A stretch of DNA of 64,000 nt from Parvibaculum sedimenti (GTDB lineage Bacteria > Pseudomonadota > Alphaproteobacteria > Parvibaculales > Parvibaculaceae). The notes beneath the pieces were generated by a model. That model searched no databases. It was not told where the DNA came from and worked only from the letters and a program-made list of their open reading frames with translations. The translations under genes and the position numbers were made by a program. Below, piece by piece: positions 1 through 8,544 of the stretch. Position 1 is the first letter of the stretch. Every line of letters starts with the position of its first letter. The stretch lies in contig NZ_WESC01000001.1 of NCBI RefSeq assembly GCF_009184905.1, positions 300,679 to 364,678 on the forward strand, given 5' to 3'.

Positions 1-1021
1 CCTCTCGTTCATAGGTTCGCCGCTGTAACAGCGGATACCACTTGCTGAATGGGTGGTTGGCATGCGCGTGAGGGTCACCCCACCACAAAGCAAGCGGCGC
101 GTTATTCGGGCAATTTCGATAGGTCACGATTGTCGAACCGAAACCGACTCCAAAATTGCCGAACCCCAGCGGGCGCATGATGGCATTCGGGTTCTGGCAG
201 AAGCCTCTGATCCTGATCCCTGCGCGCAGGAACTCGCGCTCTAAGAGTTGCCGCCCTTCTTCAGATGAGAATATCTCGATCTTTGGCTTACCGCCCGGCT
301 GACGAGGCTCAAGCGGGAAGCGGCCTTGTTGGGCCAAATAGGCTGCCACAGCAGGATCGTCTGGCACCGTCGCGGGCCAAAGAACTTCTGACACGTTACG
401 GTAGGCTTTTCGATTCTCAATTCGAGCAGCAGCCCAAACATGAAGTTCGATCTCTTTTCCAGCCGCTGCGGCCACTTCCTTAAGGCTTTTCGTGCACTGC
501 CATTCGCCAAGCGTATGGGCGGCGATTACCAATATGTGCAGTACAGCCTTGGCTGGCGCGGCATCCCTGATCCATGCAGTCAAGTCACTCTTCACACGCC
601 CGCCGGTGAAGATCACGTCATCAAGATAGATGTATGCGCCACCAGCAGTGCCGCACGCATCAATATCAAGGCCACATTTCTCCAACAACGACTCCCCAAA
701 TAGTCTCCTTATGTGGGTCTGGCTTTGACCATTTTGCTGGATGTCTAAGACATGTGCGCGTGACCAGAATCTTTGTGCATTGTCGCCAGTCATGTCCTTG
801 TGAATTATCTGGTGAGAGAAGAAGCCTTTAATCCACTCCTGTGAGAGGTAGGTTTGCTTTAGGACATGGTTCACTTCACGCAGGATCGGCAGCTGGACGC
901 CAGCGTCAAACTGATCGATCCAGCGTCCCACATGCTCCGGAGTCGGCACCGCCAGATCACCCTCGCGATAGTCGGCGGTGGTCGTCGCTATTGATGCGAG
1001 CAGGTCGTCCCGTTCAGCCAT
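1..1021 (-). CDS. Phosphoribosyltransferase-like (PRTase-CE type) protein, 3' end beyond window
   Basis: An open frame of 340 codons begins at an ATG whose first base is 1021 and continues without a stop to the left edge, so the C-terminus is missing. A GGAGGGG ribosome site lies 6-7 bases upstream. Residues 134-141 read DDVIFTGG, after a hydrophobic strand (AYIYL). This matches the PRPP-binding loop of type I phosphoribosyltransferases (two acids, hydrophobics, T-G-G). The far C-terminal part (ALWWGDP, then WYPL) resembles PRTase-like proteins found in bacterial conflict loci and retron systems, from memory of those families. It starts 41 bases after the DUF262 gene, so it is probably the last visible gene of one operon. 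Its DNA looks more A+T-rich than the neighbours. The PRTase fold is fairly secure; the defence role is inference. Confidence 0.72.
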   Translation of the reverse strand, partial: MAERDDLLASIATTTADYREGDLAVPTPEHVGRWIDQFDAGVQLPILREVNHVLKQTYLSQEWIKGFFSHQIIHKDMTGDNAQRFWSRAHVLDIQQNGQSQTHIRRLFGESLLEKCGLDIDACGTAGGAYIYLDDVIFTGGRVKSDLTAWIRDAAPAKAVLHILVIAAHTLGEWQCTKSLKEVAAAAGKEIELHVWAAARIENRKAYRNVSEVLWPATVPDDPAVAAYLAQQGRFPLEPRQPGGKPKIEIFSSEEGRQLLEREFLRAGIRIRGFCQNPNAIMRPLGFGNFGVGFGSTIVTYRNCPNNAPLALWWGDPHAHANHPFSKWYPLLQRRTYERE

Positions 1022-1062
1022 GTCTCGCCCCTCCACCTGCGTAGTATTTCCCCGACGGCACT

Positions 1063-2859
1063 TCAAAGCCCTTCGAAATAAGTTTTGATCTTCTGGGCCA
1101 TCAGCTTTCGCCGCTGTTCCAGGAAGTCATCGAAAGACGGGATATCACCGTCGAGCAGGCACTCCGGCAGGCAGCTCATGCGAAGATTGGCGCGCATCTC
1201 CTCGTCCGTCGTGATGCCGCCATACTTCCGGATGCCGCCGTTGCACTGGCCCGCTAGCTCGGCGAAATAGATCTTCGGATCGCGGTCCCCGATGCCGATG
1301 TTTATCTCGCTTTGCGCGAGGACGAAGTTGGCGATCTGATTGTAACGACCACGCGTCAGACCTTGGCCCTTCAGGTGATTGCGCGGATAGACGTGGTGCA
1401 CATCGCTGCGGTTCAGCAACAGGTCGCGAACCGTGATGTCCCGCGACAGGAAGCCCAGATCGCCGAGCTTAACCTGCGCCGCCTGATAGACGAGGAAATA
1501 GGGACTCGAGGCCGACGAGGTGTCCATTTCCTGCGGCAGCAGCGTGGTCCAGAAGCTTTCCGGCAGCTCGGCGTTGATCACCGCATCCGTATAGGCAGCA
1601 AGGCCACGGGACTCGATCTGGCGGATATCGAAATCGAAGGCCGTTTCGGGGCTGCCCGAATAGCGCCCGCGCAGGAGGGACATGACGTACCAGCGCCGGA
1701 CGAGACGCTCGATCTCGGCTGCCGGCATGCCTTCGGCGCGGCCTCGTAGGTAGAGAATATAGGCGAAGTTGATGGCGTTCTGGCTGCGGATCAGGCCGGC
1801 CGTGACGAACCCTGCCGAGCGCAGGATCATCGTCAGCCGGTCGAAATGCGTCTTGTTGATAAAGTTCAGGACACCGGCCTTCAGGCGGGCAAAAGCCTCC
1901 TCGGCGACCGTCTCCTCGTACTGCTTCGTCTCGAAGTTCCGGCCCGACAGCAGGGCGACCAGATCCTGCAGCTTGCCCCTGCGGAACTCCGACGTGAACG
2001 CCACGCGCAGCATGTCGGTGTAGGACGGGTCGTACAGGTCGTCGTTTACGTCTTTCAGCCAGCGCATCTTCGGCAGGAATTCGGAAGCGGCGAAGACCTT
2101 GTCGCCCTTCTCGATGCGCGGCAGGAACTCCGGTGCGACGGCGAGGTGGCAGAAATAGTCGATCGCCTTGCGCAGCATGTTGCCGCCATAGGTGTCGTTC
2201 GCCGCGATTTTCGACATGGCGAAATCCGCTTGGCTGAGCGATGCGCCGGCCGAATTCACCCGGATGAAAATCTCGGTGACCGTCTCGATATCGAGATCTT
2301 CGGCCAGCTCGATGATGCCGACCTGGTTGTTGATGATCTTGCGGACCTTCTCCAGCACCAATGAAATCTGGTCCTGATCAGACTCCGGATTTCGCGCTGC
2401 ATATTCACGTGTGAGCTTGGTCAGGCTGGCGTCTGGCGCAAAGACCGTCGCCAAGTCAGCAATCCATGAGGCGTCCTTCTGGATGGCCGGGTTCGAGACC
2501 TCGAAGCGCTCCTCGACCGGGTGGAACGCAATCCGAATGCGGACGGTTTCGTAGTCCTTGGTCAGCACCTCCTGGCCGAGCAACGCGGCCATGAGCGCAG
2601 TGACGCGCTGCTGCCCATCGATCAGGATGCGCTTGCCCGACGATGTGGAGCCGTCTTTCAGCCGGACCGACGGGTTCCGCCAGGCGATGAGATAGCCAAC
2701 CGGATAGCCCTGATAGAGCGAGTCCAGAAGGTTGCGGACCTTGGTCGCGTCCCACACGAAAGGGCGCTGGATCTCCGGAATGGCGATCTCGCCGGACTTC
2801 ACCCAAGTGAGCAGGGTCTCGATCGGATGGGGGGTGACGGAGTAGCGTTGGGTGGCCAT
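1063..2859 (-). CDS. DUF262 + DUF1524 (GmrSD-like) protein
   Basis: A protein of about 598 residues. The N-terminus carries the DUF262 (ParB/Srx-like NTPase) signature: [10 protein letters not shown] near residues 25-35 and DGQQR near 80-84. The C-terminal part has DVHHVYP near residues 484-490, followed by an Asn-rich stretch, which fits the HNH-like DUF1524 nuclease domain. GmrSD-type proteins with this pairing are NTP-dependent restriction nucleases, often acting on modified DNA; that activity is family knowledge, not shown here. A GTG at 2865 would overlap the hsdM stop by four bases, but the GGGAGG site is better spaced (9 bases) for the ATG at 2859, so I prefer that start. It sits between hsdM and the PRTase-like gene. 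Confidence 0.85.
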   Translation of the reverse strand: MATQRYSVTPHPIETLLTWVKSGEIAIPEIQRPFVWDATKVRNLLDSLYQGYPVGYLIAWRNPSVRLKDGSTSSGKRILIDGQQRVTALMAALLGQEVLTKDYETVRIRIAFHPVEERFEVSNPAIQKDASWIADLATVFAPDASLTKLTREYAARNPESDQDQISLVLEKVRKIINNQVGIIELAEDLDIETVTEIFIRVNSAGASLSQADFAMSKIAANDTYGGNMLRKAIDYFCHLAVAPEFLPRIEKGDKVFAASEFLPKMRWLKDVNDDLYDPSYTDMLRVAFTSEFRRGKLQDLVALLSGRNFETKQYEETVAEEAFARLKAGVLNFINKTHFDRLTMILRSAGFVTAGLIRSQNAINFAYILYLRGRAEGMPAAEIERLVRRWYVMSLLRGRYSGSPETAFDFDIRQIESRGLAAYTDAVINAELPESFWTTLLPQEMDTSSASSPYFLVYQAAQVKLGDLGFLSRDITVRDLLLNRSDVHHVYPRNHLKGQGLTRGRYNQIANFVLAQSEINIGIGDRDPKIYFAELAGQCNGGIRKYGGITTDEEMRANLRMSCLPECLLDGDIPSFDDFLEQRRKLMAQKIKTYFEGL

Positions 2860-2861
2860 GT

Positions 2862-4994
2862 TCACTGGCCTCCCGTCAGAACGTCTTCAAGAAGGCCTTC
2901 GGTTTCCTGCTCGAGCGCCCGAATGTCGGCTTCGATCTCCTGGAGTGTCCGCAGCGGCTGCGGCTTGTAGAAGTGCCGCGTGAAAGAGATTTCATAGCCG
3001 ATGACCGTCTTGGACGGGTCGATCCAGGCGTCCGACGCATGAGGCAGAACCTCGCGGCGGAAGAACGCCTCGATACCGCCGTCTTCCAAGAACGGCACCT
3101 GCTCGGTGTCTCTCAACTCCGTGTCCGGTTCGTATTCGACGATGGCTGGCTTTCCGCCGACGGTCAGATGATAGCTGCCGTGGAGCGCTTCCGTTTCAGC
3201 ATCGGCGCCCGGCTTGATCTTGGACACTTTCTTGATGACCGGCTCAGCTCCAGGATCCTTTATGCCCAGCCCCGCCATCAGGAGCTTCTGGCGTTTGGCT
3301 GTCATACGGACGCCGTGCTTGCCCGCCACAGCTTCGGCTTCTTCAAGGAAGCGGTTGAAATCTAGATGAGGGCCTTCGCCAAGCCGATCGGCTGCCGCTT
3401 CCACAACGCCAGTGAGCGATTCTTCCCCCGCATCCGCGCACACCTTTGCGAAGCGACGCCGCGCACTCGCCGACAGATCGACCTTCAAGCGCAAGGGCCG
3501 CTCGACCGTCACCTTCCAATAACCGAACGCCGCGTTGGGGAAGATCTTCGACTGCTCGCTTTCCTCGCTGTTGAGGAAGCTGTCGCAGATGCGCTTGATG
3601 TCGTCCGGCCCTAGAACGCAGTTCTTCTTGCCGAGGTTTTTCCGCAGCGGTTTGAACCACGCCGTGGCGTCGATCAGCTGGACTTTGCCCTTGCGGGACT
3701 CTGCCTTGCGATTGCTGAGCACCCAAATGTAGGTCGCGATGCCGGTGTTGTAGAAGATGTTCAGCGGCAGCGCGATGATGGCTTCGAGCCAATCGTTCTC
3801 GATGACCCAGCGCCGCACGTTGCTTTCGCCTGAGCCTGCATCGCCGGTGAACAGCGACGAGCCGTTGTGGACCTCCGCGATGCGGCTGCCGACCTTGGTG
3901 GCCTTCTTCATCTTGCTCAGCATGTTGGCCAGAAACACCATCTGGCCGTCGCTGGAGCGCGTGATCAGGCTGTACTCGGGATCACCACCGTGCTCGATCA
4001 CAAAACGGGGGTCGGCGATGTCCTTCTTGCCGCCGAGCCGATCAAGATCGGATTTCCAGCTCTTGCCGTAGGGCGGGTTCGACAGCATGAAATCGAACTC
4101 GCGCGATGGGAATGCGTCGCTGGAGAGCGTCGAGCCGTACTTCATGTTCTCAGCTTCTGCGCCTTCACCCTTGAGGATGAGGTCCGCCTTGCTGATGGCG
4201 AAGGTCTCTGGGTTAACCTCCTGTCCGTAGAGGTGGACGGACACTTCCTTGCGATGGTCGGCCGCCAGCTTGACCAGCGTCTCTTCCGCCACCGTCAGCA
4301 TACCGCCCGTACCGCAGGCTCCGTCGTATACAAGATAGGTGCCGGACTGAATTTCATCCGCGATCGGCATGAAGATCAGGTACGCCATGAGCTCCACCAC
4401 GTCGCGCGGCGTGAAGTGCTCTCCGGCCTCTTCGTTGTTCTCTTCGTTGAACCGTCTGATGAGCTCCTCGAAGATCGTTCCCATGGAGTGGTTGTCGAGC
4501 CCCGGTAGGCGCACACTTTCGTCTTGGTGCAACACGGGCTTCGGGCTGAGATTGACCGATGGGTCGAGGAATTTTTCGATCAGGAACCCGAGCGCGTCCG
4601 CTTCGACAAGCGTTGGGATCTGATTGCGGAACTTGAACTTGTCGAGCACCTCCTGAACGTTCGGGGAGAAGCCGTCGAGGTAGGCCTCGAAGTCTGACTT
4701 CAGCTGCTGGCGGCGCGCGCGAGACGTGAGGTCGCGAAGCCGGAACTGCGATGTGTTATAGAAGGCTTCGCCCGACGCCTGGCAAAGAGCCGCGTGCTGG
4801 TTGGCGACTCCGGCCTTGTCCAGTTGCGTCTTCATGGCCAAGACCGCGTCCTTGGTCGGTTCAAGCACGGCGTCGAGCCGACGAATGACGGTCATCGGCA
4901 GGATGACGTCGCGGTATTTGCCGCGAACATAGACATCGCGCAGAACATCATCGGCGATGTTCCAGATAAAATTGCTGATGTTCAGATCGCTCAC
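2862..4994 (-). CDS. hsdM: Type I restriction-modification DNA methyltransferase subunit
   Basis: About 710 residues, a normal to long HsdM. It transfers a methyl group from S-adenosylmethionine to adenine N6, normally in complex with an HsdS specificity subunit. Visible motifs are DGACGTGG (SAM-binding motif I, about residue 222) and NPPY (catalytic motif IV, about residue 306). An HsdM_N-like helical N-terminus precedes them. A C-terminal tail with [17 protein letters not shown] is typical of type I M subunits. The GTG at 4994 is chosen because GAGGGG lies just before it, overlapping the stop of the upstream HTH gene. A longer frame back to 5120 would overlap that gene. The next gene starts at its stop codon. 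No hsdS or hsdR is present in the window, so its targeting partner is unknown. Confidence 0.9.
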   Translation of the reverse strand: MSDLNISNFIWNIADDVLRDVYVRGKYRDVILPMTVIRRLDAVLEPTKDAVLAMKTQLDKAGVANQHAALCQASGEAFYNTSQFRLRDLTSRARRQQLKSDFEAYLDGFSPNVQEVLDKFKFRNQIPTLVEADALGFLIEKFLDPSVNLSPKPVLHQDESVRLPGLDNHSMGTIFEELIRRFNEENNEEAGEHFTPRDVVELMAYLIFMPIADEIQSGTYLVYDGACGTGGMLTVAEETLVKLAADHRKEVSVHLYGQEVNPETFAISKADLILKGEGAEAENMKYGSTLSSDAFPSREFDFMLSNPPYGKSWKSDLDRLGGKKDIADPRFVIEHGGDPEYSLITRSSDGQMVFLANMLSKMKKATKVGSRIAEVHNGSSLFTGDAGSGESNVRRWVIENDWLEAIIALPLNIFYNTGIATYIWVLSNRKAESRKGKVQLIDATAWFKPLRKNLGKKNCVLGPDDIKRICDSFLNSEESEQSKIFPNAAFGYWKVTVERPLRLKVDLSASARRRFAKVCADAGEESLTGVVEAAADRLGEGPHLDFNRFLEEAEAVAGKHGVRMTAKRQKLLMAGLGIKDPGAEPVIKKVSKIKPGADAETEALHGSYHLTVGGKPAIVEYEPDTELRDTEQVPFLEDGGIEAFFRREVLPHASDAWIDPSKTVIGYEISFTRHFYKPQPLRTLQEIEADIRALEQETEGLLEDVLTGGQ

Positions 4995-5004
4995 TCGGGC
5001 CCCC

Positions 5005-5202
5005 TCAAGCCTTGGTCTGTGCAGCTTTTTTCTGCAGATCAATCCAGCTATCGAGGTCCGATCTCTTGAAGCGCCATGCACCGGCCACCTTGAACCCCGG
5101 CAGGTCGCCACGCTTTGCAAGCCGATAGACCGTCTTCTCGTCGACGTTCAGATAGCCAGCCACATCCCGGACGGTCATGGCCTGGTCTGGCGAATCCGCC
5201 AT
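5005..5202 (-). CDS. Small helix-turn-helix DNA-binding protein (AlpA/excisionase type)
   Basis: A 65-residue protein made almost entirely of one MerR/excisionase-like winged HTH: MTVRDVAGYLNVDEKTVYRL, then GDLPGFKVAGAWRF and RSDLDSWI. This is the HTH_17 pattern, in which a short helix pair is followed by a beta-hairpin that carries the GAWRF-type wing. GAGGG lies about 9 bases before the ATG. The stop codon is 10 bases upstream of the hsdM start, so the two are almost certainly co-transcribed and this is the first gene of the cassette. It could be an operon regulator, a controller protein for the methyltransferase, or a leftover excisionase of an integrated element. The fold is clear; the role is not. 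Confidence 0.8.
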   Translation of the reverse strand: MADSPDQAMTVRDVAGYLNVDEKTVYRLAKRGDLPGFKVAGAWRFKRSDLDSWIDLQKKAAQTKA

Positions 5203-5711
5203 TATCGAGCCCTCGCTGTTTTTGCGACCATAGCATAGGAAACCAGGGCAAACTAGTCCATTGCTGGGCAGAGTAAGACGACTGCACCCCTGACGATGCG
5301 GCGTCCCAAACAGCTACGTTCACGGGCAATGATGGGATGGTCCGGCGTTGCCGGGGCTTGTGCTGCGGAACCATCAGCGAAAAGCAGAGCAAAGCCGATC
5401 TACGCGTCAGTTTGCCCAAACATCAACCCAATGCGAAGCGACCCGCTAAGCGAGTTTGTCGAAGAGTTCTCTCCCTCCGCCAGCGCCCCTGCGGCAAAAT
5501 TCCCATAATTTTCAGACGCTTGTGGCTGCCGATCGGCTTTGCCGCGTCCTGGCGGCGCACACGCCGGTAAAGTCCGCCGCATTGCCGCGCGCGATAGCGC
5601 CGACGCGCCGGTGGCGGGACATGGGTCCGCCCTTTACCGCCCCATAAGGTGGCTGCGGCAGTTTTGCATCGGGCAGGCGGGAATGTTGGTTAACGGACGG
5701 AATCGATCCGC
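5203..5711. other. Non-coding gap between the defence-like cassette and the pilus locus
   Basis: About 509 bases with no credible gene. Short frames here have poor codon usage and no ribosome sites. The right end near 5203-5260 must hold the promoter of the minus-strand cassette, but I see no convincing -35/-10 pair. The sequence at 5465-5481 vaguely resembles the 3' end of a tRNA-Ser gene, but the match is too poor to call an attachment site. GGTAAAG near 5567 and CTTTACC near 5632 could pair over about 60 bases. The gap probably contains the island boundary. Confidence 0.4.
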
Positions 5712-6287
5712 TCAGGAGGTCTTCGCGACGGTGAGCGAGCGGCGAGGGCGCAGATAGGCCGTTTCGGTCATGGTGATCGGCCCGACGATGAAATGGGCGA
5801 TCGGGGAGACGTAGCTGTAGGTCACCTCGGCCATGATGACGCTGGAATTGGCGGTGGTGAGGCCGGTCGGGAGAGTGATGCTGGAATTCACGGTGCGGGC
5901 GGTGGCACCTCCATAAGCGCTGCTCCAGGCGATGGTGGTCACGTTGCTGCTGCTCGCCACCACGCTTGAGATCGTGATCTTGATCGGTGCCGTGTCAAAG
6001 GGCGTAAGGATCGCGGTGCTTGCCGCGAAGACGTCGTTCAGGTCGGCGCTGCTGACCGTGGTCTCCTGGGCGACAAGGTCAGCGGCAGTCTCCGCGACAT
6101 TGGCCACGCGACGCGACGCGGTGAGCGCGTCCGCCGTCTCCAGCGTGCCGAAATACAGCGTCAGCATGATCGGCAGGATCATCGCGAACTCAACCGCGGC
6201 AAGCCCTCGCGTGTCTCGCCAGAAACGGCGCGACTGTTCATGCGCTGTCATCAGTGCTGCGGCTTCTTTGCGGGAATGGGCACTCAT
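5712..6287 (-). CDS. TadE-like minor pilin / pseudopilin
   Basis: A 191-residue protein with a short basic N-terminus (RRFWRD), then TRGLAAVEFAMILPIMLTLY. This is the TadE/TadG-type segment with a conserved Glu five residues into the hydrophobic stretch (AAVEFA), where prepilin peptidase of the Tad system cleaves or anchors. The rest is a Ser/Thr-rich beta domain expected outside the inner membrane. It follows the TadE-like gene at 6308-6853 by 20 bases, so the two form a small operon. An internal ATG (MTAHEQ) 12 codons in is a possible alternative start. It is most likely one of the TadE/TadF pair of minor pilins; I cannot tell which. Confidence 0.8.
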   Translation of the reverse strand: MSAHSRKEAAALMTAHEQSRRFWRDTRGLAAVEFAMILPIMLTLYFGTLETADALTASRRVANVAETAADLVAQETTVSSADLNDVFAASTAILTPFDTAPIKITISSVVASSSNVTTIAWSSAYGGATARTVNSSITLPTGLTTANSSVIMAEVTYSYVSPIAHFIVGPITMTETAYLRPRRSLTVAKTS

Positions 6288-6307
6288 GGGCGGGGCCTCT
6301 GCAACAC

Positions 6308-6853
6308 TCAGGAGGACGTATAGGGTTCATTGCGGAATGCGACGCTCGACTGGATAAGGCGAGAACTGCCCGTATTGTTCGCAAGTCCCGTTGGTAGCGG
6401 GCTCATGACACTCCAGACATAGAAGGCGCGGATAAGGACGATGTCGCCCGCGCTGCCGGTATCGAATTGCAGCGTGTCGACGATCTTTCCGTTCGCGTCG
6501 ACAGGCGAAGGAAAGGCCACGCTCGAGAAGCTCGAAAAGGTGCGCACGTCGAGCTTCAGGTTGGTGGTGCAGTTCGAGACAAAGACGACTTCATTGCAGA
6601 TCTTCTGAACGAGCTGCGCCGAGGTCATGTTGCCTGTCTGGGCCTGGCCGGTGCGGATGAGGCGGCCCACATCGGTCACCGCGTTTTCGAGGGTTGCCGT
6701 GGCGAAGAAAACGAGGCCGCCCTCGATGATGGCAAAAAGAACCATGAAGAAGGGAAGCGCCGTCAGGGCGAATTCGACGGCCACGCTCGCACGATTGGCG
6801 CGCGCGAAGCGGCGCAGGAGGCCGTTCCTTTTGGTGCTTTCGTTTTGCGTCAT
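6308..6853 (-). CDS. tadE: TadE-like minor pilin / pseudopilin
   Basis: A protein of 181 residues from the ATG at 6853 (MTQNESTKR). The frame is open further upstream but has no better start, and GAGGCGAG precedes this one. The N-terminus shows RANRASVAVEFALTALPFF, the positively charged stem and Glu-containing hydrophobic segment of the TadE family. One transmembrane helix is followed by an exported domain with two Cys (NEVVFVSNCTTN). It is first in a two-gene minus-strand operon, divergent from tadG across a 289-base region that carries two CtrA-like boxes. It probably helps assemble or initiate the Flp pilus. Confidence 0.82.
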   Translation of the reverse strand: MTQNESTKRNGLLRRFARANRASVAVEFALTALPFFMVLFAIIEGGLVFFATATLENAVTDVGRLIRTGQAQTGNMTSAQLVQKICNEVVFVSNCTTNLKLDVRTFSSFSSVAFPSPVDANGKIVDTLQFDTGSAGDIVLIRAFYVWSVMSPLPTGLANNTGSSRLIQSSVAFRNEPYTSS

Positions 6854-6955
6854 CGCCAGATACTCGCCTCGGGTTCTCGGCACGTCGCTGCGATGCTTCA
6901 GGCATCGTCGGCCCGGCGTGGATTGACCGTCCACGTCCATGTTGGCGGTAGATTC

Positions 6956-6971
6956 TTGATGCCTCGTTAAC
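6956..6971 (+). promoter_or_regulatory. CtrA-like box, tadE/tadG divergent promoter region (proximal to tadE)
   Basis: Reads TTGA, seven bases, TTAAC. This is one mismatch from the alphaproteobacterial CtrA consensus TTAA-N7-TTAAC. It lies about 100 bases upstream of the tadE start. A second, near-identical box lies at 7077-7092; both share TTGATG at the left end and CGTTAAC at the right end. Binding by CtrA is inference from the motif and from known CtrA control of Caulobacter pilus genes. Confidence 0.45.
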
Positions 6972-7076
6972 TTTCCATGCGCAAATGGAAGTATCGCCGA
7001 ACGGCAATGAGGCGGGCGGACTGCCGCGGGGAAGCTCGCGCATTTCGCGGAGATGCCTAGAGTTGCAACGTGAAAG

Positions 7077-7092
7077 TTGATGTTGCGTTAAC
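7077..7092 (+). promoter_or_regulatory. CtrA-like box upstream of tadG
   Basis: Reads TTGA, seven bases, TTAAC, ending 51 bases before the tadG ATG. It is identical in form to the box at 6956-6971 (13 of 16 bases shared). The two boxes flank the intergenic region so that each divergent gene has one nearby. No clear -10 was identified, so the transcription start is not placed. Confidence 0.45.
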
Positions 7093-7142
7093 TGCTGGCA
7101 TCACATCATCGCCCTGCATTTCATATTGCCGGGGCCAAGGCC

Positions 7143-8480
7143 ATGCGGAACCAGACTCCAACTTCAATGCGCCCAGCGCGGCGCCCATCCTTGCTGCGCC
7201 GCTTCATTTCGGACGCGCGCGGCAGCTATGCGATCCTCTTCGCTCTATCTGTCATCCCGATCCTCATTGCCGTCGGCGCGGCCATCGACATTTCGCGCGC
7301 TTATGTCGTCAAGCAGCGCATGACGAAGGCGCTCGATGCCGCGGGCCTCGCTGTCGCGGGCATGACGGGCCTTACGAACGCCCAGATACAGACGACCGCT
7401 CAGAACTTTTTCAATGCCAATTATCCGGCGACAAAAATCGGTGTTCCCGGCACTCTGACGGTGACGTCCACCACTGCGAAGGTCACGCTTGCCGCCTCCG
7501 CGTCGATGCCGACTGCGATCATGGGCATTGTCGGCATCAACAGCATGAGCATTGCCGCAACCTCAGAGATCACCAAGCTGGGCAAGAAGCTGGAGGTGGC
7601 GCTGGTCTTCGACAATACCGGCTCGATGTCACAAAGCAGCAAGCTCTCCTCGCTTCAGACGGCGGCAAAGAGCTTCCTGACGGTCCTGCAGAACTCGGCG
7701 CCGAACGCCGGCGACGTCAAGGTTGCGATCATTCCCTTTACGACAGACGTCAATGTCGGTTCGTCGAACAGTTCTGCGAGCTGGCTCAAATGGAGCTGGA
7801 CCTACCCGTCGCAAACCTGCACCAGGACATGGGGCCGCACGACCTGTACCGACACCACGTCGACCAAAACCGTCAGCAAGACGGGCTGGAAGGGGTGTGT
7901 TACCGATCGCGACGAGGACAATGACGTGTCGGTGACGCCGCCTTCGACCAGCGATTCAACGACACTTTATCCGGCCGATACTGCGAACAGCTACAACAAT
8001 AGTTGCAGCCTGCAGTCGCTGATGTCGCTCTCCTATGATTGGACGGCGCTGACGAGCAAGATCAATGCGATGACGGCCGGCGGCTCGACCAACACGACGA
8101 TCGGACTCGTCTGGGGCTGGAACATGCTGACGCAGGGCATGCCCCTCTCGACGGCGGCAGCGGCGGACCCCAAGAAGATCAACAAGGTGCTGATCTTCCT
8201 GACTGACGGCGACAATACTTACTATCGTCAGGGAGCGGTGACTTGCGACGGCATGAACATATGTTCGGGCGCGGATGTGCGCACCGCCCTTGTCTGCAGT
8301 GCCATCAAGAACGCCGGCATCACGGTCTATACGATCCGCACGCTGGATGGAAACGCCACGCTTCTGTCCGCCTGCTCGTCGGGCACGGGTTATTACTACG
8401 ACGTATCGAGCGCAAGTCAGCTCGATTCGATCTTTACGGCGATCGCGACGTCGATTTCCAATCTCCGCATCAGCCAATAA
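7143..8480 (+). CDS. tadG: TadG-like pilus protein with von Willebrand A domain
   Basis: 445 residues. A basic leader (RRPSLLRRFISDARG) is followed by SYAILFALSVIPILIAVGAA, the TadG membrane anchor. Then comes a large exported vWA domain with a MIDAS-like DNTGSMS near residues 156-162 and FLTDGD near 351. The first MIDAS Ser is Thr here, as in many TadG proteins. Several Cys in the middle (CTRTWGRTTC, CSLQ, CDGMNIC) could form disulfides. TadG proteins are envelope proteins needed for Flp pilus biogenesis in some bacteria; the metal-dependent adhesion role is a family inference. Its mRNA ends at the strong hairpin at 8498. Confidence 0.88.
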   Translation: MRNQTPTSMRPARRPSLLRRFISDARGSYAILFALSVIPILIAVGAAIDISRAYVVKQRMTKALDAAGLAVAGMTGLTNAQIQTTAQNFFNANYPATKIGVPGTLTVTSTTAKVTLAASASMPTAIMGIVGINSMSIAATSEITKLGKKLEVALVFDNTGSMSQSSKLSSLQTAAKSFLTVLQNSAPNAGDVKVAIIPFTTDVNVGSSNSSASWLKWSWTYPSQTCTRTWGRTTCTDTTSTKTVSKTGWKGCVTDRDEDNDVSVTPPSTSDSTTLYPADTANSYNNSCSLQSLMSLSYDWTALTSKINAMTAGGSTNTTIGLVWGWNMLTQGMPLSTAAAADPKKINKVLIFLTDGDNTYYRQGAVTCDGMNICSGADVRTALVCSAIKNAGITVYTIRTLDGNATLLSACSSGTGYYYDVSSASQLDSIFTAIATSISNLRISQ

Positions 8481-8497
8481 TAGTCAGCCAACAAAAG

Positions 8498-8530
8498 CGG
8501 CCCGCCTTTTCAAGGCGGGCCGTTTGGTTT
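8498..8530 (+). terminator. Rho-independent terminator after tadG (possibly bidirectional)
   Basis: An 11-base G+C-rich stem, CGGCCCGCCTT pairing with AAGGCGGGCCG around a three-base loop, is followed by TTTGGTTTGTTT. On the opposite strand it is followed by CTTTTGTTGG, so it can also end the minus-strand gene at 8545-9036. Confidence 0.85.
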
Positions 8531-8544
8531 GTTTGGCAGGCGTA

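Noticed and set aside
1312-2364. Several plus-strand frames of 84-172 codons
   Set aside because: All are shadows of the DUF262/DUF1524 gene on the other strand.
4995-5120. N-terminal extension of HsdM
   Set aside because: Overlaps the HTH gene almost entirely and does not resemble the HsdM N-terminus; the GTG at 4994 has a ribosome site.
5048-5419. 123-codon minus-strand frame
   Set aside because: Overlaps the HTH gene in another frame; no recognisable domain and poor codon use.
5465-5483. tRNA-Ser 3'-end-like sequence as attachment site
   Set aside because: Only loosely resembles a T-arm and acceptor end, with no intact tRNA or second copy in the window, so not annotated as att.
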